NCBI RefSeq assembly: GCF_030246885.1
Contig: NZ_CP126739.1
Span: 2,852,001-2,916,000 of the forward strand
Source: Microbacterium sp. zg-B185
Lineage (GTDB): Bacteria; Actinomycetota; Actinomycetes; Actinomycetales; Microbacteriaceae
Direction of reading: 5' to 3'
DNA length: 64,000 nt
In this document: in pieces, positions 1 through 8,212 of the stretch
Layout of the letters: every line of letters begins with the position of its first letter
Position numbering within the stretch: the stretch's first letter is position 1
Position numbers and translations under genes: made by a program
Notes under the pieces: generated by a model
Told to the model about the DNA's origin: nothing
Databases searched by the model: none
The model's input: only the letters and a program-made list of their open reading frames with translations

Positions 1-321
1 GCCGCGCTCGCGCTTGACCGGCATGCGGCGCGGCTCACCTTCGCGAGGATGCAGGGTCACGTACGGCGTCGCGGAGTACCGGTACCAGGTGACGACCCGG
101 GTGCACTCGCCGGCGTCAGTCGGCGCGATCTGCTCGCCCAGCATCGCGTTCAGCAGGGTCGACTTGCCGGCCTTGACCATGCCGGCCAGGGCCAGCCGCA
201 ACGGCTCCCGCAGGCGTCGGTCCAGGTCCTGCAGGACCTTGGTCGCCGCGGGATCGTCCTGGTAGACAGCGAAAGCGGACGCGATGAGATCGCTCGCGTC
301 GTCGCGCACCGTTCTGCTCAC
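1..321 (-). CDS. Dynamin-like GTPase, IniC-like, C-terminal part beyond the window
   Basis: First 107 codons of a second dynamin-like GTPase; the gene runs off the left edge. The G1 P-loop GMVKAGKS is at residues 47-54, and a Thr in GECTRVVT near residue 74 fits the G2 switch. The start is GTG at 321, whose GTGA overlaps the stop of the upstream dynamin gene, so the two are probably translationally coupled. Bacterial dynamins work in pairs on the inner face of the membrane (Streptomyces DynA/DynB; mycobacterial IniA/IniC). The order repeat protein, first GTPase, second GTPase matches mycobacterial iniB-iniA-iniC. GTPase family assignment is firm; the IniC equivalence rests on synteny. Confidence 0.85.
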   Translation of the reverse strand, partial: MSRTVRDDASDLIASAFAVYQDDPAATKVLQDLDRRLREPLRLALAGMVKAGKSTLLNAMLGEQIAPTDAGECTRVVTWYRYSATPYVTLHPREGEPRRMPVKRERG

Positions 322-2273
322 CGGCTGATTGCCTCCCTGCGCACCGGCGGCAGCACGGGGATCTCGGAGCGCAGCGTCTCGAGCTGCTTGATCTGAGTCC
401 GCAGCTGCGTCATCCGCTGGTCCGTGTCCGCGGCGAACGTGCCGGCAGCCTGCTTGGCGGCGAGCACCGACTCCGACAGCGAGCGGTGGAACTCGTCCGC
501 GATGCCGCCGAAGTGGTCGCGCGCGGAACGCTGCACCAGGCGGAGCCGGTCCTTCAGCTGCTTGCTGACCTGGAAGGTGACCTCGTCGATGTACCGACGG
601 ACCAGGTTCTTCGCCTCGAACTGCCGGCGCGAGAGCCGCGAGCCCATGTCCTCGCGGTACGCGCGACGCCCCACCAGGATGCCGGCGAGCAGCGAGAGCG
701 GGTTGATCAGGCTCAGGCCGATCAGTCCGGTGGCCAGGCCCACCATCAGCACACCACCGTACGAGCCGCGGACACCGATGTAGATCTTCTCGCCCGCGCC
801 CATCTGGCCGGCGTTCAGCTTCGCGATGCCTTCGACCGGGTCCAGGACACCCTCGGTGTTGCCGACCTCGATGAGGGGCAGCTCGTTGCCGCCCTCCGCG
901 AACAGCTCGGCGACCTCTTCGGACAGCCACCGCGAGCGCTCGTCGGTCCACACGAACGTCTCCGAGATGGCGGCCGCGACGCGCTGGTCGAGCCACTCGG
1001 TGATCTGGTCCCAGATCGGGCCAGGATCGCCCTCGTCGATGGATTTCTCCGCCTCGCGCTGCACCTTGCGCAGACGGTCACGCAGGTCGTGCTCCATATC
1101 GGAGATGAGGTCGGCCACGCCGTCGCTCAGGGTGACCTGCCACCGGGAGGAGCGGCCGCGGAACTCGTCGGCCCGCGCCTTCGCATCCTCCAGCTGCGCG
1201 ATCATCCGGGGGGTGTCCTCGGGATGCTCCAGCGCGTTCAGTTCGGAGCGCAGCGACATCGTCAGCTGATCGACGACCGAGGCCAGGTCGTGCACGGCGG
1301 CACGCTCGTGGATGACCTCGGCGCGCTCCAGCACCTCCCGGCGCAGGTGCGCGACGAGCGCCGGGAACCCGGACTCGTCGTTGAGTTCGCGATCCTGCAG
1401 CTCCGCCGCCATCATCCGAAGGTCGCTGGAGACCGTGAACATCGGCACCTCGCCGACCTCGCCCAGGTGCGAGCGGTCGAGGCGCTCGATCTGCCGCCAG
1501 TCCGGGTAGAGGTCGGTCTTGGCCAGCACGGCCGCGACGTTCGGGGACACGCGCATCGCGTGCTTGAGGAACTGGATCTCGGGCTCGGTGTACTCCTGCG
1601 AGGCATCCGAGACGAGCAGCACGGCGTGCGCCGACGAGAGGGCGGCCAGAGTGGTCAGCGAGTTCGACGAGTCCAGTCCCCCGACGCCGGGTGAGTCGAC
1701 GATCCGCAGACCGCCTTTGAGGATCTCGCGGGGCAGCAGCACTTCGGCCGACACGATCTGGCGCTCGTTGCCCGGGTTGCCCTTCTCCGAGACGAGATCA
1801 CCCAGATCCTCGAGCGCGATCTCCTGGCGCTGGATGACGCCGGGACCGTCGGACTCGTGATGGATCAGGATCGCCGCAGAGGCCGTCTCGGCGTATCCGA
1901 CCGACGTCGGCACGCTCGTGGCCACATCGTCATCGACCGGGCACGCGGGTGCGTTGACGAGCGCGTTGATGAGCTTGCTCTTGCCCTTCTTGAACTCGCC
2001 GACGACGATGACGCGCACATTCGGGTCGCGCAGCCGCTCCTGCGTCTGCTCCAGCCGGGCGGCGAGGTCCTCCCGTCCTGAGGACGCGGCCAGCCGACCG
2101 ACGTTTCCGATGACCCGGACCAGTGCTTCGGCCTTGGTGGTCTGCGCCGGCTGCGCCACGGGGGCGGCGTTCTGCTGCACGGGCGCGCCCTTCTGACCAG
2201 CCGAGTTCTTCTGCGGCGGCGCTGCCACATTCCCCTTATCGGCCGCGCGCTGAACTTCTTTGCTCTCTGCCAA
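318..2273 (-). CDS. Dynamin-like GTPase, IniA-like
   Basis: A 651-residue dynamin-family GTPase. With the start used here: P-loop GEFKKGKS at 92-99, G3 DSPGVGG at 193-199, G4 AKTD at 251-254, a charged helical middle, a hydrophobic membrane paddle-like segment at about 507-534, and a C-terminal helical stalk. This is the layout of bacterial dynamins that bind and remodel the cytoplasmic membrane. The start is uncertain: TTG at 2273 gives MAESKEVQ and has CGGGGG about 6 nt upstream, whereas the frame stays open to a TTG at 2309. The stop overlaps the next GTPase gene (GTGA). Upstream lies the repeat-protein gene, separated by a strong hairpin, so expression of the GTPases may be set partly by read-through. 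Confidence 0.9.
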   Translation of the reverse strand: MAESKEVQRAADKGNVAAPPQKNSAGQKGAPVQQNAAPVAQPAQTTKAEALVRVIGNVGRLAASSGREDLAARLEQTQERLRDPNVRVIVVGEFKKGKSKLINALVNAPACPVDDDVATSVPTSVGYAETASAAILIHHESDGPGVIQRQEIALEDLGDLVSEKGNPGNERQIVSAEVLLPREILKGGLRIVDSPGVGGLDSSNSLTTLAALSSAHAVLLVSDASQEYTEPEIQFLKHAMRVSPNVAAVLAKTDLYPDWRQIERLDRSHLGEVGEVPMFTVSSDLRMMAAELQDRELNDESGFPALVAHLRREVLERAEVIHERAAVHDLASVVDQLTMSLRSELNALEHPEDTPRMIAQLEDAKARADEFRGRSSRWQVTLSDGVADLISDMEHDLRDRLRKVQREAEKSIDEGDPGPIWDQITEWLDQRVAAAISETFVWTDERSRWLSEEVAELFAEGGNELPLIEVGNTEGVLDPVEGIAKLNAGQMGAGEKIYIGVRGSYGGVLMVGLATGLIGLSLINPLSLLAGILVGRRAYREDMGSRLSRRQFEAKNLVRRYIDEVTFQVSKQLKDRLRLVQRSARDHFGGIADEFHRSLSESVLAAKQAAGTFAADTDQRMTQLRTQIKQLETLRSEIPVLPPVRREAISR

Positions 2274-2384
2274 AACCAGCCCCCGTTGGTCGTCCCCCGT
2301 ACCGTACAACGCTACGCCATCGAGCGGTATTCAGTCCGGTCGAGGGGAATTGCTCGATATGTGAGTCATGCGGTGAAAACGCCG

Positions 2385-2420
2385 CTTGCCCGGCCACCCC
2401 CGAGAGGGTGGCCGGGCAAG
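2385..2420. terminator. Perfect 15-bp hairpin between the repeat gene and the GTPase genes
   Basis: Arms CTTGCCCGGCCACCC (2385-2399) and GGGTGGCCGGGCAAG (2406-2420) pair perfectly around a 6-nt loop. It lies 35 bp after the repeat-gene stop. Read on the minus strand it is followed by CGGCGTTTTC, a short T run, so it can act as a complete or partial terminator. Confidence 0.7.
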
Positions 2421-2454
2421 TCAGTGTGTGTCGGTTACTTCGTCCCGATTCGGT

Positions 2455-3429
2455 TTAGAGATCGATGACGCCGCTGCCGTCGTTGGCGCCGCCGGGGCTG
2501 AAGAAGTTGCCGCTGTTCTCCCACGAGACCTCGGTGTCGACGTCCACGTCGGAGCTCCACTCGTCGTTGAACGCGTCCTCGACCGCGACGTCGACGTCGT
2601 AGTTGTCCGAGAAGTCGTTGAACGAGTCGTTGATCAGCGTGTTCGTGGAGGCGTCGGTGTTGACCGAGTTGTCCTGGAAGGAGTCGCTGATCGTGGTGGT
2701 GTTCCACTCGTTGCCGGCCCAGATGTCGCCGATCTCGACGTTGACCACCGAGTTGTCGACCGTGGCGTCGTCGCCGGCAGCAACGGCCTGGTCGCCCGAT
2801 GCCGTCTGTGCCTCGTTCTCGAAGCCCTGGAAGACGCTTCCACCACCGGTGTCGATGTTCTGGTTGACCGACTGGTCCACGATCGTGCTGCGGTTGTCGA
2901 GCGCCAGAGCGAAGTCGCCACCGCCGGCCGCGCCGCCCAGGCCACCCAGGTTGAAGTCACCGAAGCCGGTGTTGTACTGGCGGATGCCAGCCGAGACCGA
3001 GTTGTCGTTGAGGATCTGGGTGTTGAACGAGTTGGTGTAGCTCTCCGAGTTGTCGGAGTTGTTGGCGATGCCGTTCACCGAGTTGTCGGTGGAGTTGTCC
3101 GAGTTGTCGGAGTTGTCCGAGTTGTCGGAGTTGTCCGAGTTGTCGGAGTTGTCCGAGTTGTCGGAGTTGTCCGAGTTGTCCGTCGTGGAGTTGTCGGAGT
3201 TGTCCGAGTTGTCGGAGTTGTCCGAGTTGTCGGAGTTGTCCGAGTTGTCCGTGTTGCCCGACAGCAGGTTGTCGTTGTCCTGGTTGTTCGAGAGCAGCGT
3301 GGCCGAGTTCGTCGAGTTGTTCGAGTTGTCGTCGGTGTTGTTCGAGTCCACGACGTTGTCGTTGACCTCGAGCGAGTCGTCGACGTTGGTCTGGATACCC
3401 AGAACGTTGACGTTGTCGTCAGCAGCCAT
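2455..3429 (-). CDS. Asn/Asp/Ser-rich repeat protein, IniB-like position
   Basis: A 324-residue, strongly acidic, low-complexity protein with almost no Lys or Arg. Residues 61-81 are seven DNS tripeptides and 84-113 are ten more, flanked by Asn/Asp/Ser-rich sequence. The middle is Gly/Ala-rich (about 150-175) and the C-terminal half is irregular and rich in Asp, Asn and Val. There is no signal peptide or membrane segment, so it is predicted cytoplasmic and largely disordered. ATG at 3429 is preceded by AAAGGA at good spacing. It is the first gene before two dynamin-like GTPases, the position of the low-complexity Gly-rich IniB in mycobacteria. Function is unknown; scaffold or membrane-stress partner of the GTPases is an inference from position. 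Confidence 0.8.
   Translation of the reverse strand: MAADDNVNVLGIQTNVDDSLEVNDNVVDSNNTDDNSNNSTNSATLLSNNQDNDNLLSGNTDNSDNSDNSDNSDNSDNSDNSTTDNSDNSDNSDNSDNSDNSDNSDNSDNSDNSTDNSVNGIANNSDNSESYTNSFNTQILNDNSVSAGIRQYNTGFGDFNLGGLGGAAGGGDFALALDNRSTIVDQSVNQNIDTGGGSVFQGFENEAQTASGDQAVAAGDDATVDNSVVNVEIGDIWAGNEWNTTTISDSFQDNSVNTDASTNTLINDSFNDFSDNYDVDVAVEDAFNDEWSSDVDVDTEVSWENSGNFFSPGGANDGSGVIDL
3079..3249 (-). repeat. DNS codon repeat with 18-bp period
   Basis: The DNA encoding the DNS runs alternates two 9-bp units that differ only in the Ser codon (GACAACTCG, GACAACTCC), giving an 18-bp higher-order period. Two runs (7 and 10 units) are separated by TT. The strict alternation points to duplication of an 18-bp unit. 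Confidence 0.9.
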
Positions 3430-3464
3430 GATTTTTTCCTTTGTTCGAAAGATTGCCCGGCGGC

Positions 3465-3470
3465 GTATTA
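3465..3470 (-). promoter_or_regulatory. Candidate -10 box for the repeat-protein operon
   Basis: TAATAC on the minus strand, about 35 nt before the ATG at 3429, would give a leader of roughly 30 nt. No convincing -35 box is visible. Confidence 0.35.
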
Positions 3471-3640
3471 GTTAGAGTTTGGGCTCTCCGGCTGCCCCCC
3501 ACATCGGGGATGCCCCCCGCGCCTGCTACCCACCCCCCTGGGGGATTCGGCCGGGGGGTGGGTGCTCGAGTAGGGGTACCGGGATCCGCACCCCCGGCCG
3601 CGTGGGGACCGGACGCCGGGTCGCGAGTGCGCGCGACCGT

Positions 3641-3646
3641 AGGCTG
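3641..3646 (+). promoter_or_regulatory. Leaderless -10 box TAGGCT before the methyltransferase
   Basis: TAGGCT ends 5 nt before the GTG at 3652, so transcription would start at or next to the start codon. No ribosome binding site is visible, which agrees with a leaderless mRNA. Confidence 0.5.
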
Positions 3647-3651
3647 GATGG

Positions 3652-4860
3652 GTGGACCTGACCGAGTTGACCGCCCTGCTCACCCCCGAAGGGCTGCGGC
3701 TGCTGGATTCCACCGACGCCGTCGATTCGACCGAAGACGTGGCCCGCACCGTGACGCGGCTGCGCAAGGCGGGACACTCCCCCGAACTGGTCTCCGCGGT
3801 CGTCGGCCAGGCACGGCTGCGCGTGCGGGCTCGCGCCAAGTTCGGCGACTTCGCCGATCGGATGCTGTTCACCCGGGCGGGCCTGGAGCAGGCCACGCGT
3901 CTCGCGGTCGCGGCCGGCCACGCGGGCCGGTTCCGCGCCGCCGGGATCACCACCGTGGCCGATCTGGGCTGCGGGATCGGCGGCGACGCCCTCGGGTTCG
4001 CCGCGCTCGGACTGCGCGTGGACGCGGTCGAAGCCGACGAGGTGACCGCCGCGATCGCCGCGTACAACCTCGCTCCGTTCGGGGATGCCGTCACGGTCCG
4101 CCACGGCACAGCCGAGTCGCTCGCGCCGACCGTCGCGGCATCCGAGAACCCCGTCGGGGTGTGGCTGGATCCGGCCCGCCGCACCTCGGGACACTCCGAG
4201 ACCGCGCGCGTGCGCCCCGAGGATTACTCCCCCCCGCTGGACTGGGCGTTCGAGCTGGCGCAGCGCATCCCCACCGGGATCAAACTGGGGCCCGGGCTGG
4301 ACCGCGGGATGATCCCCGACAACGTCGAGGCGCAGTGGGTCAGCGCGGACGGATCGACGGTCGAGCTGGTCCTGTGGTCCGGGCGCCTGGCGCGCGAGGG
4401 CGTGCGCCGAGCTGCGCTCGTGCTGCGCGGCGACGACGCCTGGGAGTTGACCTCCGCCACGGATGCCGCGGACGAACCCGTCCGGCCCCTCGGCGCGTTC
4501 GTGCACGAGCCGGACGGCTCGGTGATCCGCGCACGTCTGATCGGCGACGTCGCGCGGGCACTGGACGCGGGGATGCTGTCGGATCAGATCGCGTACCTGA
4601 CCTCGGATGCGGCGCTGACCAGTCCGTTCGTCGCCAGCTTCCGGGTGCGCGAGGTGCTGCCGACCGAGGTGCGGGCGCTCTCGCGCGCGCTGCGCGATCG
4701 CGGCATCGGCCGGCTCGAGATCAAGAAGCGGGGCGTGGACATCGATCCGGCGGCTTACCGCAAGCAGCTGAAGCTCCGCGGGGACGAGTCGGCGACCCTG
4801 ATCCTCACCCGTGTCGGGTCCAAGCGGATCGCGATCCTCGCAGACCGGGTGCTCGACTAG
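3652..4860 (+). CDS. SAM-dependent methyltransferase with THUMP-like C-terminal domain
   Basis: A 402-residue protein. A helical N-terminal region (1-95) precedes a Rossmann methyltransferase domain with motif I VADLGCGIGGDALGF at about 103-117, the acidic motif II VDAVEADE, and WLDPARRT as the catalytic-loop equivalent. The C-terminal 120 residues, with IGRLEIKKRGVDIDP, match the THUMP-like domain of a widespread actinobacterial methyltransferase family. The substrate is probably a nucleic acid but not proven. GTG at 3652 is chosen because of the -10 box just upstream; an ATG 4 nt earlier is out of frame. It is transcribed alone, divergent from the dynamin operon, and ends 16 bp before the convergent DUF4190 gene. 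Confidence 0.85.
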   Translation: MDLTELTALLTPEGLRLLDSTDAVDSTEDVARTVTRLRKAGHSPELVSAVVGQARLRVRARAKFGDFADRMLFTRAGLEQATRLAVAAGHAGRFRAAGITTVADLGCGIGGDALGFAALGLRVDAVEADEVTAAIAAYNLAPFGDAVTVRHGTAESLAPTVAASENPVGVWLDPARRTSGHSETARVRPEDYSPPLDWAFELAQRIPTGIKLGPGLDRGMIPDNVEAQWVSADGSTVELVLWSGRLAREGVRRAALVLRGDDAWELTSATDAADEPVRPLGAFVHEPDGSVIRARLIGDVARALDAGMLSDQIAYLTSDAALTSPFVASFRVREVLPTEVRALSRALRDRGIGRLEIKKRGVDIDPAAYRKQLKLRGDESATLILTRVGSKRIAILADRVLD

Positions 4861-4876
4861 CCAGGGCGGATCGCCG

Positions 4877-5722
4877 TCAGCCGAACATGCCCATGCGCGT
4901 CGCGGCGAAAAGCAGCCAGCCCGCGCTGTAGAGCAGCGAGACCAGACCGAGCACGAGCGCCCACACCCCGACTGCCCGGCTCTCGATCGGTCGCCGCAGG
5001 GCGATGATCGCCGTCACGATCGCCGCCACGCCGAGCGGGATGCCCCAGCCCACGAACATCGACACGACGAATGCCACGATCGCAATCCCCAGCGCCCACC
5101 CGGCCATCCCGCGGGAGGGGACGGCCGGCTCGGCCTCGGCCCACAGCACCGGAGCGTCCAGGTCCGGGGCGGTCACGATCGGCGTGACACCGACCGGCGC
5201 GGTAGGCCACCGCTCGAACCCGCCGCGGTGCATTCCAGGCAGCGCCGACTCCGCCTGCACAGGCGCGACGTCGGGTGACGGGGGCTCGACGGCCGCCCGA
5301 GGTGCCGCGGGCTGGGGTGCGGGGGGCGCTGCCGGACGGAGGATCGCGGGCGAGGTCGCGTCCGGGCCTGGCCGTGCGGCGCCGGGTGCCACCGGCGGAG
5401 CCGGCATGCCAGGTGCGGCCGGCGTCACCGGTGCAGCCGGCGTCACCGGTGCAGCCTGCGTGACCGGTGCAGCCGGCGTCACCGGTGCAGCCTGCGTGAC
5501 CGGTGCAGCCTGCGTGACCGGCGCAGCCGGTGTGCCAGGGGCGGGGGAAGCGGGGGAACCGTCCTGCGCACGCGCCGTCTGCTCGCGTCCTGCGCGCCGC
5601 AGCGACGGCACCGCCGGCGGTCCGTGCGCGATGCTCTGTTCGGCATCGGCAGCGCCCGCGCCGGAGTCCTCCGCGCGCGCGGGCGCGGCATCCGAAGCCT
5701 TCTCGTCCCCTGCGTCGCTCAC
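4877..5722 (-). CDS. DUF4190 membrane protein with Ala/Pro/Val/Thr repeat linker
   Basis: A 281-residue protein. The N-terminal two thirds are disordered and Ala/Pro-rich, with about six copies of a hexapeptide of type PVTQAA or PVTPAA. The last 80 residues form two pairs of membrane helices with a short charged loop (ALRRPIESR), typical of DUF4190 proteins. It is therefore predicted to be anchored in the cytoplasmic membrane by its C-terminus. The start is GTG at 5722, which overlaps the tsaD stop (GTGA); the frame extends upstream inside tsaD, but that part is only a shadow. It is the last gene of the acpS-tsaD operon. Function is unknown. Confidence 0.8.
   Translation of the reverse strand: MSDAGDEKASDAAPARAEDSGAGAADAEQSIAHGPPAVPSLRRAGREQTARAQDGSPASPAPGTPAAPVTQAAPVTQAAPVTPAAPVTQAAPVTPAAPVTPAAPGMPAPPVAPGAARPGPDATSPAILRPAAPPAPQPAAPRAAVEPPSPDVAPVQAESALPGMHRGGFERWPTAPVGVTPIVTAPDLDAPVLWAEAEPAVPSRGMAGWALGIAIVAFVVSMFVGWGIPLGVAAIVTAIIALRRPIESRAVGVWALVLGLVSLLYSAGWLLFAATRMGMFG
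5413..5530 (-). repeat. Tandem 18-bp repeat encoding PVT[QP]AA units
   Basis: About six and a half copies of an 18-bp unit related to GTGCAGCCGGCGTCACCG (plus strand), in frame within the DUF4190 gene. Copies differ mainly at the Gln/Pro codon. Copy number is likely to vary between strains. Confidence 0.85.
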
Positions 5723-6810
5723 GCCGCCTCCTCCGCGACCTGGATCTCGGTGACCGGCAGGGTGGAGTCCGCGCCGAATCCCCAGGCGGAGGGCTCGTTG
5801 CCGGCCATGATCAGCTCCGATGCCAGGGCCGCGATCATCGCACCGTTGTCCGTGCACAGCGACAGGGGTGGGATGCGCAGGGCGACGCCCGCGGCATCCG
5901 CTCGCTCGATGGCGACCTCGCGCAGGCGGCGGTTGGCGATCACGCCGCCGCCGAGGAGCAGGCGCGGAACGCCGTGGTCGGCGCAGGCGGCGAGCGCCTT
6001 GGTGACCAGCACGTCCACGACGGCCTCACGAAAGGATGCCGCGACGTCCGCGATCGGGACCGACCAATCGGCTTCGGGTTCCTGAGCCTGCCGAAGGGCG
6101 CGCTGCTCGGTCCAGCGGGCGACGGCGGTCTTCAGCCCCGAGAAGGAGAAGTCGTAGCGGTGCTTGGCCACATCGCTCGCCCGCGACAGTCCACGGGGGA
6201 ACGCGATGGCGCGCGGGTCGCCCGATGCCGCAGCCCGATCGATCTCGGGGCCGCCGGGGTAGGGCAGCCCGAGCAGGCGCGCGACCTTGTCGAAGGCCTC
6301 GCCGGCGGCATCGTCCAGCGTCTCGCCGAGCAGCTCGACGTCCGAGGTGAGGTCGCGCACGAGCAGGAGCGAGGTGTGTCCGCCGCTGACCAGAAGCGCG
6401 ACCGTGGGGTATTCCAGTGGCGGGGCTTCGGCGTCGAGGATGTCGGCGGCGATGTGCCCGACCAGGTGGTTGACGGCGTACAGCGGTGTGCCGAGCGAGA
6501 CGGCGAGCGCCTTCGCGGCGCCGATGCCGACCATGAGGGCGCCGGCCAGCCCCGGGCCGGAGGTCACGGCGATCGCGTCGAGGTCCGCGAGCGACACCCC
6601 GGCTTCGGCGAGCGCCGCCTCGATCGAGGGCGTGAGCGCCTCGAGGTGCGCACGCGCCGCGACTTCGGGCACGACGCCGCCGTAGCGCGCGTGCTCGTCC
6701 ATGCTGGAGGCGATCGTGTTGCTCAGCAGGGTGCGGCCGCGGACGATTCCGATCCCGGTCTCGTCGCAGCTGGTCTCGATGCCCAGAACCAGGGGCTCGG
6801 CGCGGTTCAT
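5719..6810 (-). CDS. tsaD: tRNA N6-threonylcarbamoyladenosine transferase TsaD
   Basis: A 363-residue ASKHA-fold protein that transfers the threonylcarbamoyl group to A37 of ANN-decoding tRNAs, working with TsaB and TsaE encoded just upstream. IETSCDET at 11-18 opens the family signature, the metal-binding histidines are H115 and H119 in NHLVGHIAA, and the nucleotide-binding [10 protein letters not shown] and [13 protein letters not shown] segments are present. Length is normal. ATG at 6810 is chosen because its ATGA overlaps the rimI stop; an in-frame GTG lies two codons upstream. Cytoplasmic; part of the tsaE-tsaB-rimI-tsaD group. Confidence 0.97.
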   Translation of the reverse strand: MNRAEPLVLGIETSCDETGIGIVRGRTLLSNTIASSMDEHARYGGVVPEVAARAHLEALTPSIEAALAEAGVSLADLDAIAVTSGPGLAGALMVGIGAAKALAVSLGTPLYAVNHLVGHIAADILDAEAPPLEYPTVALLVSGGHTSLLLVRDLTSDVELLGETLDDAAGEAFDKVARLLGLPYPGGPEIDRAAASGDPRAIAFPRGLSRASDVAKHRYDFSFSGLKTAVARWTEQRALRQAQEPEADWSVPIADVAASFREAVVDVLVTKALAACADHGVPRLLLGGGVIANRRLREVAIERADAAGVALRIPPLSLCTDNGAMIAALASELIMAGNEPSAWGFGADSTLPVTEIQVAEEAA

Positions 6811-7436
6811 GTGCACGCTCCCGCGTCGGTCTCCGGGGATCCCGGCGCATAACTCCTCACATCCGCGGCGGTGCCGGCGGCGGACGCGCGGGATTCCGCG
6901 GGTGTCGGATCGGTCTCGGACGTTTTTGCAGGAGTTATGCGCCGCGCGTCCGGCGCACCGGCGCCGGATCGGGTCGGCCGGGCACTCCAGCCGCGCAGAT
7001 CCAGCCGCATCACGATGGCGTCCACATCGTCGGGCTGGTAGTACCGCGGCCGGCGCCCCACCTCGGCGAAGCCCTCCGAGGCGTACAGCGACTGTGCGAC
7101 GGGGTTGTCCGCGCGGACCTCCAGGAACACGTCCCGCACGCCGCGACGCACCGCCTCGTCCAGCAGGGCGGTCAGCAGCGCCCGCCCGCGCCCCTGACCG
7201 CGGAATCCTTCGGCCAGCGCGATCGTCTGGATGTCCGCATCCGTGCCGCCGCGCACGGCGCGCAGTCCGCCGTATCCGATGATGCGGCCCGCCTCCTCCA
7301 CCACGACGTACCAGCCGTGCGGCGAGGCGAGTTCCTCGCGCATCATCGCCTCCGACCACGCGTCGGTCGGGAACGATGCGCGCTCGAGAGCCATGATCGC
7401 CCCGAGGTCGTCCGCCGTCGCGGCGCGCCGAGTCAT
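6807..7436 (-). CDS. rimI: Ribosomal-protein-alanine N-acetyltransferase RimI, C-terminally extended
   Basis: A GNAT acetyltransferase of 209 residues. The catalytic domain occupies about 1-150: motif A reads [17 protein letters not shown] (acetyl-CoA pyrophosphate loop), followed by [15 protein letters not shown] and [12 protein letters not shown], as in RimI enzymes that acetylate the N-terminal Ala of ribosomal protein S18. RimI is usually about 150-160 residues; here roughly 50 extra residues follow, and codons 165-198 coincide with a 98-bp inverted-repeat element. The tail (Ala/Ser/Thr/Pro-rich) is thus probably the in-frame translation of an inserted repeat. ATGA overlaps exist with both tsaB upstream and tsaD downstream. 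Confidence 0.93.
   Translation of the reverse strand: MTRRAATADDLGAIMALERASFPTDAWSEAMMREELASPHGWYVVVEEAGRIIGYGGLRAVRGGTDADIQTIALAEGFRGQGRGRALLTALLDEAVRRGVRDVFLEVRADNPVAQSLYASEGFAEVGRRPRYYQPDDVDAIVMRLDLRGWSARPTRSGAGAPDARRITPAKTSETDPTPAESRASAAGTAADVRSYAPGSPETDAGACT
6843..6944. repeat. 98-bp element with 15-bp terminal inverted repeats, copy 1 (inside rimI)
   Basis: Left arm CGGCGCATAACTCCT (6843-6857) and right arm AGGAGTTATGCGCCG (6930-6944) are exact complements; the core from GCGC to GCGC is 98 bp. A second element with related arms and the same length lies at 10375-10476. No transposase is encoded, so a REP/MITE-like miniature element is likely. Confidence 0.75.
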
Positions 7437-8095
7437 GCCGTCACCCGCTTGGGTCCGTGCGGCATCGTCACGTCGGGCGAGCGCAGGTACAGCGGCTCGG
7501 TGCGGTCCGAGACGCGACCCGCTGCCACGGCCCGGCCGGCGACGATCGCGAGCATCGCGGCGGAGACCGCGGCGGCGTCACGCCGCTGCGCGCCCAGCTC
7601 GGCCAGCCGCGCGTCGAGCTCCTCTCGCGGGATCAGGGCCGGCTCGGCGGCGCGCACCGGGAGTCCGTCCGGGTCTATCCCGTCGTACACGGTGAACGCG
7701 AACTCGCGGCGGCGCGCATCGGTCACGACGGCGAATCGGGCGATCTCGGTGCCGCTCAGCGCGCCGGACAGGTAGACCTCCAGCGCGACGGCGTCGTGGC
7801 TGACCACCGGCACCACCGGGATGCCGCGGCCCAGCGCGAACGCGCGTGCTGCCGCGATCCCGACCCGCAGGCCGGTGAACGGCCCCGGGCCCATTCCCGC
7901 GGCGACGTGTGTGAGGGCTTCGGCGGAGGACTCGGGTGCGACGGATGCCGCGGCCAGCGTCGAGTGCAGCATCCCGCCGATCACCTCGGCGTGACCGAGG
8001 GGGTTCTCGCTCGCGGACTCGGCGAGCACCACCCCGTCGTCTTCGGCCACCGCCACAGCGGTGCCGACCGAGGTGTCGATGGCGAGGATCACCAT
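7433..8095 (-). CDS. tsaB: tRNA threonylcarbamoyladenosine biosynthesis protein TsaB
   Basis: A 220-residue ASKHA-fold paralogue of TsaD that lacks the metal site and acts as its scaffold partner in making t6A. ILAIDTS at 3-9 is the opening strand and turn, [19 protein letters not shown] (about 69-87) is the TsaB signature, and [15 protein letters not shown] follows. ATG at 8095 starts the gene. Its stop overlaps rimI (ATGA). A 117-bp gap separates it from tsaE upstream, the only real gap in this operon. Confidence 0.95.
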   Translation of the reverse strand: MVILAIDTSVGTAVAVAEDDGVVLAESASENPLGHAEVIGGMLHSTLAAASVAPESSAEALTHVAAGMGPGPFTGLRVGIAAARAFALGRGIPVVPVVSHDAVALEVYLSGALSGTEIARFAVVTDARRREFAFTVYDGIDPDGLPVRAAEPALIPREELDARLAELGAQRRDAAAVSAAMLAIVAGRAVAAGRVSDRTEPLYLRSPDVTMPHGPKRVTA

Positions 8096-8149
8096 TCCAG
8101 GGTAGTCGGCGACCGGTGCGGGGGCCTCCGACGGCGTCGCGGCTGCTGG

Positions 8150-8188
8150 CGGGCTCGCACGCGCGCCGTCGGGCTCGCACGCGCGCCG
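8150..8188. repeat. Short tandem repeat in the tsaE-tsaB gap
   Basis: CGGGCTCGCACGCGCGCCG occurs twice with a 20-bp period (8150-8168 and 8170-8188). It sits in the only intergenic gap of the operon and has no visible open frame. Confidence 0.75.
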
Positions 8189-8212
8189 GCGTGCTCGATC
8201 GACCGGGAACGC

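Noticed and set aside
486..1694. 402-codon plus-strand open frame across the dynamin gene
   Set aside because: Antisense shadow of a GTPase with intact motifs; the product is Arg/His/Gln-rich without domains.
2386..3471. 361-codon plus-strand frame with VVGVVRV repeats
   Set aside because: Mirror of the DNS codon repeat; no RBS and no fold expected.
5719..7359. 546-codon frame that would extend TsaD by 183 residues
   Set aside because: The extension lies in another frame of rimI; TsaD starts at 6810 with an ATGA overlap and normal length.
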